DNA from: Paroedura picta
Taxonomy: Eukaryota; Chordata; Lepidosauria; Squamata; Gekkonidae
Length of the DNA stretch: 64,000 bases
Reading direction: 5' to 3'
Assembly (NCBI RefSeq): GCF_049243985.1
Contig: NC_135382.1
Span: 22,672,990 to 22,736,989 of the forward strand
This document shows, one piece after another, positions 31,901 to 41,700 of the stretch (its first letter is position 1; each line of letters begins with the position of its first letter). The notes beneath the pieces were generated by a model. That model worked only from the letters and a program-made list of their open reading frames with translations. It had not been told where the DNA came from and did no database searches. Made by a program: the position numbers and the translations under genes.

Positions 31901-34900
31901 ATGCAGATATTTAAATACAAGGGGTCTTCAAAGTATTTCTGCGCCTTTATATTCCTGCTGGAAACACTGAAGGCAGGCATAGTAGCAATTGGCCGTGTCT
32001 GAGAGTGTCATGTGACTAGTCTGCCTGGCAAGCCGGCTGACCTTGCAGTTTAGTATAAGAGGCGTCACACTGTGGTGAAGATGGGTGCAAAACTTATAAA
32101 TTGCGCCAAAGAGGGACAACATTCTGTCACACGTTTTTGGTGGGCAGAAAGTGTGCCGGGAGCGCAAATTTATTTCCACAGGTGTGCTCAGTATAGGGAT
32201 TAGAATCTTTTAATAAGTAAATTCCAAATGGGAAGAGGTGCGTTCATGCCAAAGCACCTGGAGGCACACTGGACCACTCTAGGAAGCGGCCTGAGCAATT
32301 CCCGTGACTAACTCTTGCACGTCCTCATTCTAGAGGTCACCGACGAAGAAAGCATCAGGGCTGCGGCAAAGGAAGTCGAGGCCCACTTGGCCGGAAAAGG
32401 GCTCAACCTTTTGATGAACAATGCTGGCGTCATGCCCCCGAGCACGCTGGAGTCAGTGACCCAAGAAGATATGCTAGATGTGTGCAAAATCGACCTTGTT
32501 GGGCCAATGCTGGTGGCCAAGGTAGAGTTTTGCATCATGCTGTGTCCTGGCGGGGAGGCGCACCTTCTCCCAGAAAGGAAGAAACAACAGGGTGTATACA
32601 CCCGTAAAATCCAAAGAGAGATCCCAACCTGCCTTTCAGCTGTAATGCAAATCTCGCTTCCTCTCACTGTAGCAGCTGAAATAACAAGTGTACACCTAAC
32701 CTAATCCTGAACCTGGTCCTTGGGAGGGAGGGAGGGAGGGAGGGAGGGATGTTAAAAAAAAAACAGCGAGATCTCAGGAAACCTTGAAAGATCACGGACG
32801 GCAGTTTGGGATTGCTTAGCAACTCCACCCTGAAGAAGGGGGAGCAAATGATGGCAGCAGGATGGGAAAAGGGAGGAATATGGCAATGGTCAGGCTGGAG
32901 AAACTGGAGGAGGCAGATGGGATATTCCATTCTCTGCAAGTCTTGCAGGTCTTGGTTCTGGTTCTGTCCGCCTACTCTTCTTTAAGCAGGCTGTACATTC
33001 AAATGAACTAAAGCATTCCACCAATGAGGGAAAGACATTGCAGAATGCGGGTCTGTTTGTTTTTCTCTACAGGAGTTTCTGCCCTTGGTGAAGGCAGCAG
33101 CCAAGCAGAGCAAGGAGAAAGGACTGAGCTGCAGTAAGGCAGCTATTATCAACACTTCCACGATCGGAAGCTCCATCGGCAACCCACCTAGCATGAACAC
33201 CTTTCCGGTCATCTCTTACCGCTGTGCAAAGGTAACTCGGCAGGCAATAAACCTGCTCCTACATCCTGGCTTTCTAGCAGATAAGTGGAAAGGTATCAGA
33301 ACAGGCCAAAAGAAATCACATTTTAAATAAACTTCATTTATACAAGTTTTCGTTGGGCTTCAGTTTCCAGGCACTTTTGTTTAGCAGAATGCACAAAGAC
33401 AGGGAGGTGTAGCGGTTAGAGCAGCCTTTCAACTTTTTTACTGTTGAGAGCCCCTTGAAACATTCTTGAAGCTTTGAGAAACGCCAGAAGTGGTACAATT
33501 GTGCGGAATATGGTTGGGAAGCAAACTTTTGTTTGGGGCTAGCTTAGTTTTTCACCCCACGCCATAAATTATATTTAAGTTACTTTTTAAAATCTCCCGT
33601 GAATTTTTCAGAAAACTGTGTTACGGTGAAGCATTTTCAAGTGCTCTGGGGAGGGTGGGGGAGAGAGAGAGAGAGCTCCTTTGCATAGCATGGAGAATAT
33701 CTACTTTATTGCTGAGAAAGTATGTTGCAATTACCTATGTATTTCTTTTGCCTCATCAGGCAGGCTCTGTGGGGCTGGCTACCAAAACATCTGGGTATTG
33801 GGAAAGTTCTTCTGCCACCACGTTCTTTTAGAAAATATGGAGGGGGGAGCATTTTCTACCACCCGATAAATTTGGTTGGAACATAGTCCAAGGGATACTG
33901 TGTGAAAACTCACTCAGGAAATGGTAGCAATAGGTTAAATAACCACATTAGATCACTTTCTAGATAGCCACCCCCCCCCCCCGCTCACTCACCAGCATAC
34001 CCTGAGCTCTCTCTTGGCAAACATTTCTGGCAACGTGCCTGCGCATGATTATGTAAGTTAACCCGACGTCATGGGACTAAGACGATACTTCTACCGTGCC
34101 CTTGCCAGAGCACCCTTCACACAAGCTTATGAAAGTCTCTCGCAGTTGTTGTGCATCAGCGTTTGTCGAGTAACCATCACCATTCTTCTGCCTGCCTCCA
34201 GACGGCACTGAATATGCTGACCCGGTGCCAGGCCCTAGAATACAAGGACGATGGAATCCTGTGTGCCGCAATCCACCCAGGCTGGGTGAAAACCGACATG
34301 GGGACTCAAAAGGTAACATTCACCGAAGCTTGACCGGTAGATTATGTCGTCCCCAGTTCTGTTGAGCCGACGGGCCCTTTGGGAATGCTGTGATTGGAGA
34401 GCGGGAACCATCACGGAATGGTTATGTGCATCACCCCGAGCTGGTTTCAGGAGGGTGGTATAGAAATTTAGTAAATCATAATGGTGGTGCCAAGGGCCAT
34501 TACAAAATGGCAGCCCCAGGGAAGCTGGGGCCTGTCATAAAAGGCCAGGAGGCTGCAAGCCAAGCTTTCTCCAAAGATGGGGGCAACTGTTCCCTAATTA
34601 GGTTCTCCATAGAGAACAAGGTGATGCCTCCTGAACTCTCCCAAAGCTCTTCCTGCAAGGAGACAGGGCAAAGTCAGCATTCAGCTCTTTGCCAGATATG
34701 GATTGGGAGAGATCTGGAATCTGAGGAGGGCAGAGTTCAGGGAGGGAATTCACCGGGGTATGACGTCCGCCTTCCGAAGCAGCCATTTTCTCTATTGTGA
34801 ATTGATCTGTTGTAATCCCATATCTCCAGCCACACCACCTGGAGGTTGGCAGCCCCACAACAGCATATAGGCAGCACACTGGGGGCAAATGCATTGGATT

Positions 34901-35337
34901 AACATGTGGCAAGGGGAAGGAAAAAGAAAACAGGAATGGCTGACCAAATGAAGGACTTCGTAGCATCTTTTGAACCATCATAAAAAACAGTCTTCTGCAT
35001 TCCCCCGTGATCCTGCTCAAGTAGAAAGAAGATATCTTCACCAGCATTTTCCCCATTCTTGAGTCTGCAGCTTTTCTTGTATACCTACCATGGATCACCT
35101 TAACACATCTGGCTCCCTGGTTCCAAGTCACATAATTGTTTCCCAATCCCACCCAGTTCCCAAGTCCCCTAGTCGTAACTCAAACCTGGGTTTGTTTGTT
35201 TTGCACTGTTTTACCCAATGCAGGCAGAGCTGGAGGTGGAAGAAAGCGTTCGTGGGATCCTTAATATGCTCTCCAAGCTTGCTGAAGAACACAGTGGGCG
35301 ATTTTTGAATTGGGAGGGCAAGTTCGTTGCTTGGTAA
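25842..35337 (+). CDS. Short-chain dehydrogenase/reductase, C-factor/sniffer-like, 256 aa, six exons
   Basis: NAD(P)-dependent oxidoreductase of the classical SDR fold, probably a cytosolic carbonyl reductase; the substrate cannot be read from sequence. Exons: 25842-25988, 28860-28911, 32334-32521, 33073-33231, 34202-34312, 35224-35337; intron phases 0,1,0,0,0, all GT-AG. Cofactor motif TGANRGIG at 12-19, Asp70 after the third strand (EVTD), NNAG at 95-98, and YRCAK with catalytic Tyr178 and Lys182. The C-terminus HPGWVKTDMG and FLNWEGKFVAW is typical of C-factor-like proteins, and 256 residues is the family length. Two usual tetrad positions look changed: Asp120 where Asn is common (KIDLVGP) and Thr159 where the second Ser of the SS pair sits (INTSTIG). 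It converges with TMEM170A. No close + strand AATAAA follows; one at 36177 is a candidate. Confidence 0.9.
26178..26352. repeat. R1 repeat copy in SDR intron 1
   Basis: TTGGGTGGCCAACTTTGGG, GGAACTGATCTCTTTAGTC and GGGGGACTGGCATCTCTAA match the family layout. Confidence 0.5.
27059..27265 (+). mobile_element. 5S rRNA-derived SINE (SDR intron 1)
   Basis: CCCATCAGATCTTGGAAGC, TAAGCAATGTCGACGCTGG and CTGGCAAAGGGAAACCACC mark the 5S head and the SINE body. Confidence 0.8.
27495..27577. repeat. (ATTC)n-(ATCC)n microsatellite
   Basis: Tetranucleotide run, ATTC units switching to ATCC units; gives an artefactual His/Ser/Ile/Pro repeat ORF. Confidence 0.97.
28530..28745 (-). mobile_element. 5S rRNA-derived SINE (SDR intron 1)
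   Basis: Reverse complement shows TCAGATCTTGGAAACTAAG and TACTTGGATAGGAGACC of 5S origin, then TGGCAAACCACTTCTG. Confidence 0.78.
28860..28911 (+). CDS. SDR gene, coding exon 2
   Basis: ELKKLAAKHPNIVIVKL plus one base. Acceptor CCCCGCAG, donor G/GTATGT. Confidence 0.88.
29060..29245 (-). mobile_element. 5S rRNA-derived SINE (SDR intron 2)
   Basis: Reverse complement has CAGAAACTGAGCAGGGTTGG and a degenerate GGACTGGAGACTACT block. More diverged than the others. Confidence 0.65.
29285..29485 (-). mobile_element. Degenerate tRNA-SINE-like repeat
   Basis: CAACAACCCTGTGAGGTAGAT, GTGATTGGCCCTGGGTCAAC and GATTCAAACCAGCGTCTCCC are the reversed body and B box of an older SINE. Confidence 0.6.
30118..30195 (-). 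mobile_element. tRNA-Ala-like SINE head fragment
   Basis: GATTGAGCCTGGGGCCCTCTG and GCAGATGCTCTCCCACTGAAC are a reversed B and A box. Confidence 0.55.
30490..30509. repeat. Poly-C tract
   Basis: Run of about 19 C in SDR intron 2; length is likely unstable between individuals or assemblies. Confidence 0.85.
30677..30872 (+). mobile_element. tRNA-derived SINE, diverged subfamily
   Basis: CATGTAGTGATCCAAGGGTC, B box CAGGTTCGAATCCCCAC, and a 3' end GGCAGGATATAAACGAAG with an AAATAAAT tail. Confidence 0.65.
30988..31110. mobile_element. hAT-type MITE, second subfamily
   Basis: Starts CAAGGGTGGCCAAACTGG and ends TACAGTTTTACCCCTG, with inverted GTGGACTACAATTACC and TGTAACTGTAGTCCAC inside. Flanks CTGTATAC / CTCTATCC agree at 6 of 8. 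Confidence 0.7.
31307..31654. mobile_element. hAT-type non-autonomous element, 348 bp, exact TSD
   Basis: Inverted ends CAGTGGTCCTCAACC and GGTTGGGGACCGCTG. Exact octamer AGTTAGAG at 31299-31306 and 31655-31662. GC-rich interior with no transposase frame. Confidence 0.92.
31741..31803. mobile_element. Small hAT-type MITE remnant, 63 bp
   Basis: GGGTGGCCAAGCTG and CAATGTGGCCACCCT are inverted ends like those at 30988. Flanks GGGCTAGT / GGGCTACT match 7 of 8. Confidence 0.65.
32334..32521 (+). CDS. SDR gene, coding exon 3
   Basis: Two bases complete Glu67, then VTDEESIRAA through GPMLVAK. Contains NNAG. Acceptor ATTCTAG, donor AAG/GTAGAG. Confidence 0.92.
32725..32749. repeat. (GGGA)n microsatellite
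   Basis: About six GGGA units, then a short poly-A, in SDR intron 3. Confidence 0.85.
33073..33231 (+). CDS. SDR gene, coding exon 4
   Basis: EFLPLVKAAA through the catalytic YRCAK. Acceptor TCTCTACAG, donor AAG/GTAACT. Carries an extra Gln/Lys/Ser-rich loop (KQSKEKGLSCSK) before the strand leading to the active site. Confidence 0.93.
33422..33545. mobile_element. hAT-like element, left part
   Basis: CAGCCTTTCAACTTTTTTAC, GAGAAACGCCAGAAGTGG and GCGGAATATGGTTGGGAAGC match the inverted right part of the element at 60628-60940. It follows GTGTAGCGGTTAGAG, which resembles a SINE A box. The right end is not located. Confidence 0.55.
34202..34312 (+). CDS. SDR gene, coding exon 5
   Basis: TALNMLTRCQ through HPGWVKTDMGTQK. 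Acceptor CTGCCTCCAG, donor AAG/GTAACA. Confidence 0.93.
34712..34857. repeat. R1 repeat copy (SDR intron 5)
   Basis: GATCTGGAATCTGAGGAGGG, AGCAGCCATTTTCTCTATTG and CACCTGGAGGTTGGCAGCCC are characteristic. Confidence 0.6.
35224..35337 (+). CDS. SDR gene, coding exon 6 and stop
   Basis: AELEVEESVRGILNML through NWEGKFVAW and TAA. Acceptor ACCCAATGCAG. Confidence 0.92.
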   Translation, partial: AELEVEESVRGILNMLSKLAEEHSGRFLNWEGKFVAW

Positions 35338-35864
35338 AAGGAAATCAGGCAGAAGCTCAACGGAGGAACCCACCGGCAGGTGTGAAAAAAAAACAGCAGC
35401 TTGATCTCCCTTCTGCCCACCTGACATTTTAAGAATCTAGGATAAATCCCCATCTGTGCCCAATATTCTCACCACCTCCAGCTACAAAGCTGCTAGGGGT
35501 GCGTCTAGCCTGTGTCTTCCTGGTTCCAGCAGGGATCTTTTGTGTTTCAACATGCCCCCCACCCCCCACTATAAAAAAAACGTGGCTTCATAGCCTACAC
35601 TGGCCGTCCGCCAGGCTGTTGTATCCCTTGGCCACTGGGAGGAGACAGCGAAGGACCACGTGGCCTAAAATTCTCTGCCCGGTAAGGCTGCAGGGATAGG
35701 GAAACACGACACCAATGCTTCCGGATCCTTGTAATAAGTCTCCTCCAGGTTCTTCATGGGCAGACAAAAAGTAGGTCACCTTTCAATAGGAATTCCCATA
35801 CAGAATATTTGAAGAACCTTAGATGTTGAAATCAGATTGCAAGATAGATTTCAGGCTCCTAGAT

Positions 35865-36000
35865 CAGGGGTAGTCAAACTGTGGCCCTCCAGACGTCCAT
35901 GGACTACAATTCCCATGAGCCCCTGCCAGCATTTGCTGGCAGGGGCTCATGGGAATTGTAGTCCATGGACATCTGGAGGGCCGCAGTTAGACTATCCCTG
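35865..36000. mobile_element. Palindromic hAT-type MITE, 136 bp (copy 5), exact TSD
   Basis: Sits between the convergent SDR and TMEM170A 3' ends. Exact duplication TCCTAGAT at 35857-35864 and 36001-36008. The arms differ at a few positions. Confidence 0.93.
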
Positions 36001-36127
36001 TCCTAGATGAACCACAGGAAAAGATGGCGTCCAGCTTCTTTGGAATCAAACTCTCCGAGACCCACAGACAGGCTTCCCCGGGTCCCATAAAGATGCACTG
36101 CTCTCATTCACGGGTGTCAGTGGGGAT

Positions 36128-36133
36128 TTTATT
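36128..36133 (-). terminator. TMEM170A: TMEM170A polyadenylation signal (AATAAA)
   Basis: The minus strand reads AATAAAATCCCCACTG. With the stop codon at 38589 this gives a 3' UTR of about 2.4-2.5 kb, free of obvious SINEs. Confidence 0.6.
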
Positions 36134-38588
36134 AGTAAAATATATCAAACATGAAATCAGAAAATGTCAGTAGAAAAATAAAAACCTGATATACTTTGTA
36201 CTGTTTTTCCTGTTGTACAAAGATTTGTTCACACGTCACAGCAATCAGTGGAGCACAAAGTTTCAGATGCGCCTCAGTGCAGCTCAGGAAAATCCCCATC
36301 ACAAACAAGGAGGACCAACGTTGGCAGGACTTGGGGATGGTACGGCTTAAAAGATACACTAGGCAAAGATCACAATCATCACGCACGGTTTCCTCTTATC
36401 CCTTTGGGGCATTTCATGCTTCATCACAAAGTCCCTTGCTGAAATTCTGCAGGCGTTTTGCTAAGAGGGCAGCCTGTCCCACTGTCAGAATAAGGAGGGA
36501 ACGAAGAAGCTTCCTGGCCATTACAGGCTTACAGATACTATTATTCTCCTAGACAAATTACTAGTTATGGCCCTTGCTGATAAGGAATGTCCGTTGTGTT
36601 CACTGAGGTTGCAATCCAAACACTTAGTTGCAAAGCAAAACAGATTTGATCTTGGGGGTGGAGAAAAGAAGAGGGGGGGGTGTGCTCAAATACTGGATCA
36701 ATGAGGCATTACAAAACAAACTGACAGAATCAAACTGCAGTCGCTGAAAAAGAAACAAGTAAAAAGCAGGTGAGAGAAATAAGATCGGGGAGGGGGTAGG
36801 GAACAGTGACATTTTTCAGATCTGGAGAAACGATATCTATAAAGTGCTCAGCCCATCCTAAGGCACAAAAAACACACAAGCACAATGATCAGAGACTCTC
36901 ACTGAATAATCCTGATTGTTACAGAGACATGAGAGGAAGAAGCAGCCCTTCTTATCTAGCCGTTCTGCTGCCAGCAACAGCTTAGTTTCAGACTAAGCAG
37001 GTCACAAAGTTTAGAACTTCTAGAGGGGGGGAAGAGACGTGCCTGCCCCCTAGAGAAGCAGGCAGTGTATATTACAAGGGAGAGATAAATATAGAGAAAA
37101 GGAAACTTGATTTCTTGTTTTAAAAATCTGCCAGAGGCAGTTCAAGGAAGGGTTGGAGATGGGGGGGCTTTGAAGCATCCCATTGCAAAGACCTCCCTGC
37201 AGAGATGATCCAAGGAACTCCACAGAGGTGTTCTAAGACCATGAGCTGTGTCTGCACCACATTCGTCTCCCATCCCCAAATGGCCCGTCAGCTGTTAACA
37301 GCCTCTTCTAGAATGAGCCAGCACCAGATCTTTAAAAGACATTCAGGACGCTGGTAGGATTCATTGTTCGATGAATAAAGCCCCTGGACCAAACCTCTTG
37401 AGGCATCATGTCTGAATTCCCAAGCAGCAACCACGTTCTCTTCACTTTTACAGAACGGTCAGTTTTTTCAGACTAGTCACTGGAGAAGGGAAAGAGCAAG
37501 CTGCCCAGGCACTTGTAGGGCCCAAATTTCACTGAAGGTCCCCCGAGGTGAGGCCCAGTTTGCAGATACAATTGTCGGCTGCACGGCAACACAGTGACCC
37601 TGCCTGAACTTCTTAAAATGCAGGCCGATACACTTTTTTACCCAAACAAGATTAAGACGACGGATTACCACGACATCGCTCGCATAAAACAAGTGCTAAA
37701 AATATTTCACAGCTTAACAATAGAGCGCGTGCTGGGGTTTGGGAACCAGCTACCATGGCATATACTACAGTTCGTCCTTCTAATGTTTACCTTGCAAACA
37801 AGAAACAAAGCCCCTGTCTGCAGGCTCCTACAGAAATGGGGTTGGTAAATCTACTGCATGTTTTTGAGGTAGCCACGGATCATTTCTCGCATTAAGACGG
37901 CAGCAACTGGAATCTGAAAAAATTCCTCGCCAGAAGAAGCAGTCTGATGTGCCCTGTAGAGCCTCCAATTCACATTTCTCCCTACAAGGGGTGTTAAGTT
38001 CATTAAAGTGCATCTCTCCCTTACGCCAATCGAGTTCAGTAGTAAAGTTTCTCCGAGGCAAGCATCCTGGGATACTTTTTGTTACTATCAGACGATCTCA
38101 TCTTCGGGTTTGTTCACTAAACGCAGAGAGACACGACATCCCACAAAGGCATCCCCCATACACACTTGGCACTTGAGGTTACAAAAACAGTGTAGTTTAA
38201 ACACACAAACGGCATCCATTTCAGCTGGCTTTAGAAGACAGGCTGAACGCTTGCACGCAATCATTCTGCCAAACGGGCTGGCCAGAAGACAGAGCCTTAG
38301 AGCATCACTCAAAGCATACAGAATAGGCCTGTGGAACAGTCTTTTCCTTGCAACCGAGGGCTTTGCCTGATAAAGGATAAGAGGGCCACTCGGACCTAGG
38401 GCCCGTGGCGAAATTCTCCAGCATGAACTTCAGCAGAACGAGGGGCAGGGGGCCAGAGTGCAGCGTGGCCGAGGTACACCTCCCGTCAGGCTTCAGCAGG
38501 AGCTTTTCTTTGCTTATTGTGCCTTTTGATTTCTCCAGCAATCAGGATTGCTGCTTGGTCCGCGCTGGCCTCCATTTCCAAGGCACCG
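36134..38588 (-). other. TMEM170A: TMEM170A 3' UTR (inferred)
   Basis: Contiguous with the last coding exon and bounded by the AATAAA at 36128. Its lack of repeats contrasts with both sides, consistent with constrained transcribed sequence. No ORF here has family support. The + strand AATAAA at 36177 may serve the convergent SDR gene. Confidence 0.55.
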
Positions 38589-38719
38589 CTAAAGCGTGGC
38601 TAAAATCCGTAAGAAGGAAATGATCACCACGCTGCAGGACTGCCCCACGCCTAACATCAGGGCCATAAAGGGGGTCATCTCCTTCCCAGCAGCTCTGTAA
38701 ACACCAGCAATCGCAGCAC
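38589..38719 (-). CDS. TMEM170A: TMEM170A coding exon 3 and stop
   Basis: Completes Ser107, then AAIAGVYRAA through SFLRILATL and TAG. Acceptor CTTTACAG. A poly-G/C tract of about 16 bases lies just upstream in the intron (38733-38747). Confidence 0.97.
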
Positions 38720-41700
38720 CTGTAAAGGGAGCCGGGGGGGGGGGGGGAGATAACATGGTATTCACAGCCCAGTGGCTCTCCCCCATTGTCTTTCCACACC
38801 CACACAACAGCAGCAATAATAAAGCCTACAGTTCAGGCTCCACTGACGTTTCTGACGGCTTCAGCTGTCAAACTAGCACACTGGGTCAGACGGATGGTCT
38901 GTCTGGTTTAGCACTTTTGACAGCGGCTAACAAGAAGCGGATTGCCCTGACCTGGATATCCCAGGCAACACCAGTCCGGTCAGATCTCAGAAGCTAATCA
39001 GGCTCAGCCCTGGTTAGTAATTGGATGGGAGACCACCAAGCATGGCCGGAGTTGCTCTGCAAAAGCAAGCGATCCCAAACCTTCTCTGTTTGTCTCTTGC
39101 TTTGAAAACCTCATGATCCTGAGGCTGCTGTGACATGCTGGTAATTTTCACCGCATACAAGTAGCACAATACAGCACTTGGTTCAAAAGGCAGCAGGTAT
39201 TCAATCCCGCTTTCTAGTGCTTCTTCAGTGGTTGCAATTATAGTCTTAATATATAATATCACCAGTACAGGTTATCACATAGGCAACAGCTCTTCAGTAA
39301 AGGGGTCACTTATTCAATTGATGTTATATTAAGATTATAATTGCAGCCACTGAAGAAGCACTAGAAAGCAGGACTGAATACCTGGGACCCCGTCCTGGTT
39401 GCAAAATTATTCAGGATTGCATTTAATACATTTCAAGAAGGCACAACTTTTTGCCTTTCGGTTTCGTTTGCTTTGGGTGTGTTTCTACAAGAAACCAACG
39501 GTGTTTCTTCATATGGACTGCGTTTCAAAAGGCAGCAGGACTGCTGTCAACAGCTGGCCAATGGAAACACAGCCTGCTTGTTTTGAAACAGCTACACTGG
39601 CTGCCAGTTTGTTTTGAGCTCAGTTCATGATGCCGGGTATGACTTTTAAAGCCTTCCATGACTTGGGAGGTTGAAAGAACCATCTTATCCAGTATACATA
39701 TCTGCCCTGGCTACAATCTTCAGGATGCCACCTACTGGCTATTCCTCCACTTAGGGGATCTTTCTTTCCTGTTTGTAATTCAGGACACAGCACACTTCCT
39801 CTATTGTAGCTCCCATCCCATGGAACAAAGGCTTCCCGAGGAGGTAACGGTGGCAGCAACTTTAGATTTTCTTTAGGAGGCGCCGAAAGGATGTTTTATT
39901 TGCTAGGGCCTGGAATGCAACGTAGGCTTCTGATTTTTAGCGAGGTTATTTGGCTGAGTTACTGTATTTATGCTTTCAAACTCTGAGTTGTAAAGTAATC
40001 TGAGCTACAAGGGAAAATGGTAGGGTGGAAAATCAGCTAGAACAAACAGGAAGAAGGACAACTGTTGCTGATCTTCAGTTTCTGGCAGTCATACCCAGAA
40101 CTCTGGTTCTATTTCCGGCCACCACAGTCTGGAACTAGGCACTGCAAAACAACTATGAAGTTGGGAGTCCTGAGCTGGCCCCTAAGTGGGCCAGGGAAAG
40201 GCATTTGTAAAGATAAAGTGATGGGCAGAAAAAGGGAAAGTATTTAATCTAATCTCTTCCCACGCACTTTTTTTTCTTTCCTTCTTGTTCCTTCTCCTCT
40301 CCTGAACCAGAAGCTTGGTCTCAGAGCCACACTGGAGAAAAAGTTGCTTGCAATAGGTTGGGAACTATAGGTGTAAAGCAAAAGACAGGGGTAGGATTAA
40401 GTTCCCCTTTGAATGCCTTCCTTACTCCTACTTGGCACAGCAGAGGCAAACACAGGAATTTGCTGCCAAATATCTCAGTGCACCAGCAGCTAAGTGTCAA
40501 GGATAGGCCATCAACTGTCCCAGATAACATGGATATGCTCCCCCAATTTGTATCCTAGGGAAAGAGACTGTCCCAATTACAGCTGGGGGTGGGTGGGCTG
40601 ATAAAACCATTAAATAGCCAACTCACTAGTTAATGTGCCTGCAGTTATTGGTCCCACGACGCCCATCAGCAGGATGCTCACTGACATGTATTTGCCATAT
40701 CTGTGCCGCCGGAGGGTATAGAGGGCCAGCAATCCTGCGGGGATGTGGAAAAGTAGGGACGACACCATAGCCCACAGGAAGACTCCATACCACATCTCTG
40801 ATAGGAAGGAGGAGAGAGATTACAGTGTTGTCAAACCTAAACATTTACCCCAAGATCAGGCTTCTGCTCGGACCTGCAGGCATAGCAAGATGTATGTTTG
40901 GTATTATCATACTGACACACAGGGAGGGGAAATGCAGACTGTTGCCAATACTGCTGAACTTGGGTTTTATCTGTTTTATGCTTTTATGTAAACCACCACG
41001 AGCCAGCTGGGCCAAGGGTGGCAGTCTATAAATATATAAGTACCATCAATAAACTGACAAAACTTAAGTATTAATAAATATACAAAGCCATATACTTGGC
41101 TCACACAAGAGCCTTAAATTTCTGTGAGCTAAATCATCCAAAAGGAATACACAAAGCAGCAACATCCCTCCACTGCATCTCCCAATTCTAAAAATCATAT
41201 TTTGAAAAACCTGATGGGCTCATCTTACTCTCAGGTTTATTAAGCAAGGATGCCTACTCCCAAAGATTAACAGGGTACATGATTCTGAGCACACACTCCT
41301 GCACTTAAGAACATAGGGAACACCTTGCTGGATCACTGTAGCATTCCCCACAAAACTTCCCACCACTACTAGATATCAGTTGGTCCCCATGCATAATCAA
41401 CGGGCCACTGATTTTCTGCCAATAACCATTTCAGGCTACCAGTACATCCAAATGCGACTGGGGGCGGGGGTCATCTCCTTCCCAGGAGCATCTGGAAGAC
41501 ACGGGTACCACAGAAAGAACACCCCTTTCCCCCCACACCGAGGTCTTTCACTAGCCCCAGATATTCAAGTGCTACATCTCCAGGAGCACCTATTGCTGGT
41601 GGAAAGCTTTGTCAAGTTGCAAGGGACACAATGACAGCAAGAGGCATTCAGACACAGCAGACGAGTCCACCCTGCCCCCCTCCCCTGTCTCAAAAGCCTT

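Larger units (their letters stand above)
31289..31925 (+). mobile_element. tRNA-derived SINE carrying two hAT-type insertions
   Basis: The head TGTGTAGCAGTTAGAG at 31291-31306 is cut by the element at 31307-31654 and resumes with a duplicated AGTTAGAG followed by CATTGGATCAGG. The B box CAGGTTCAAATCCCCAC follows. A second small insertion lies at 31741-31803, flanked by GGGCTAGT / GGGCTACT. The SINE ends GGGATGCAGATATTTAAATA. Confidence 0.75.

Noticed and set aside
38945-39110. Possible 5S rRNA gene
   Set aside because: Several 5S-promoter bases are changed, there is no T-run terminator, and the sequence continues into a SINE body shared with five other copies.
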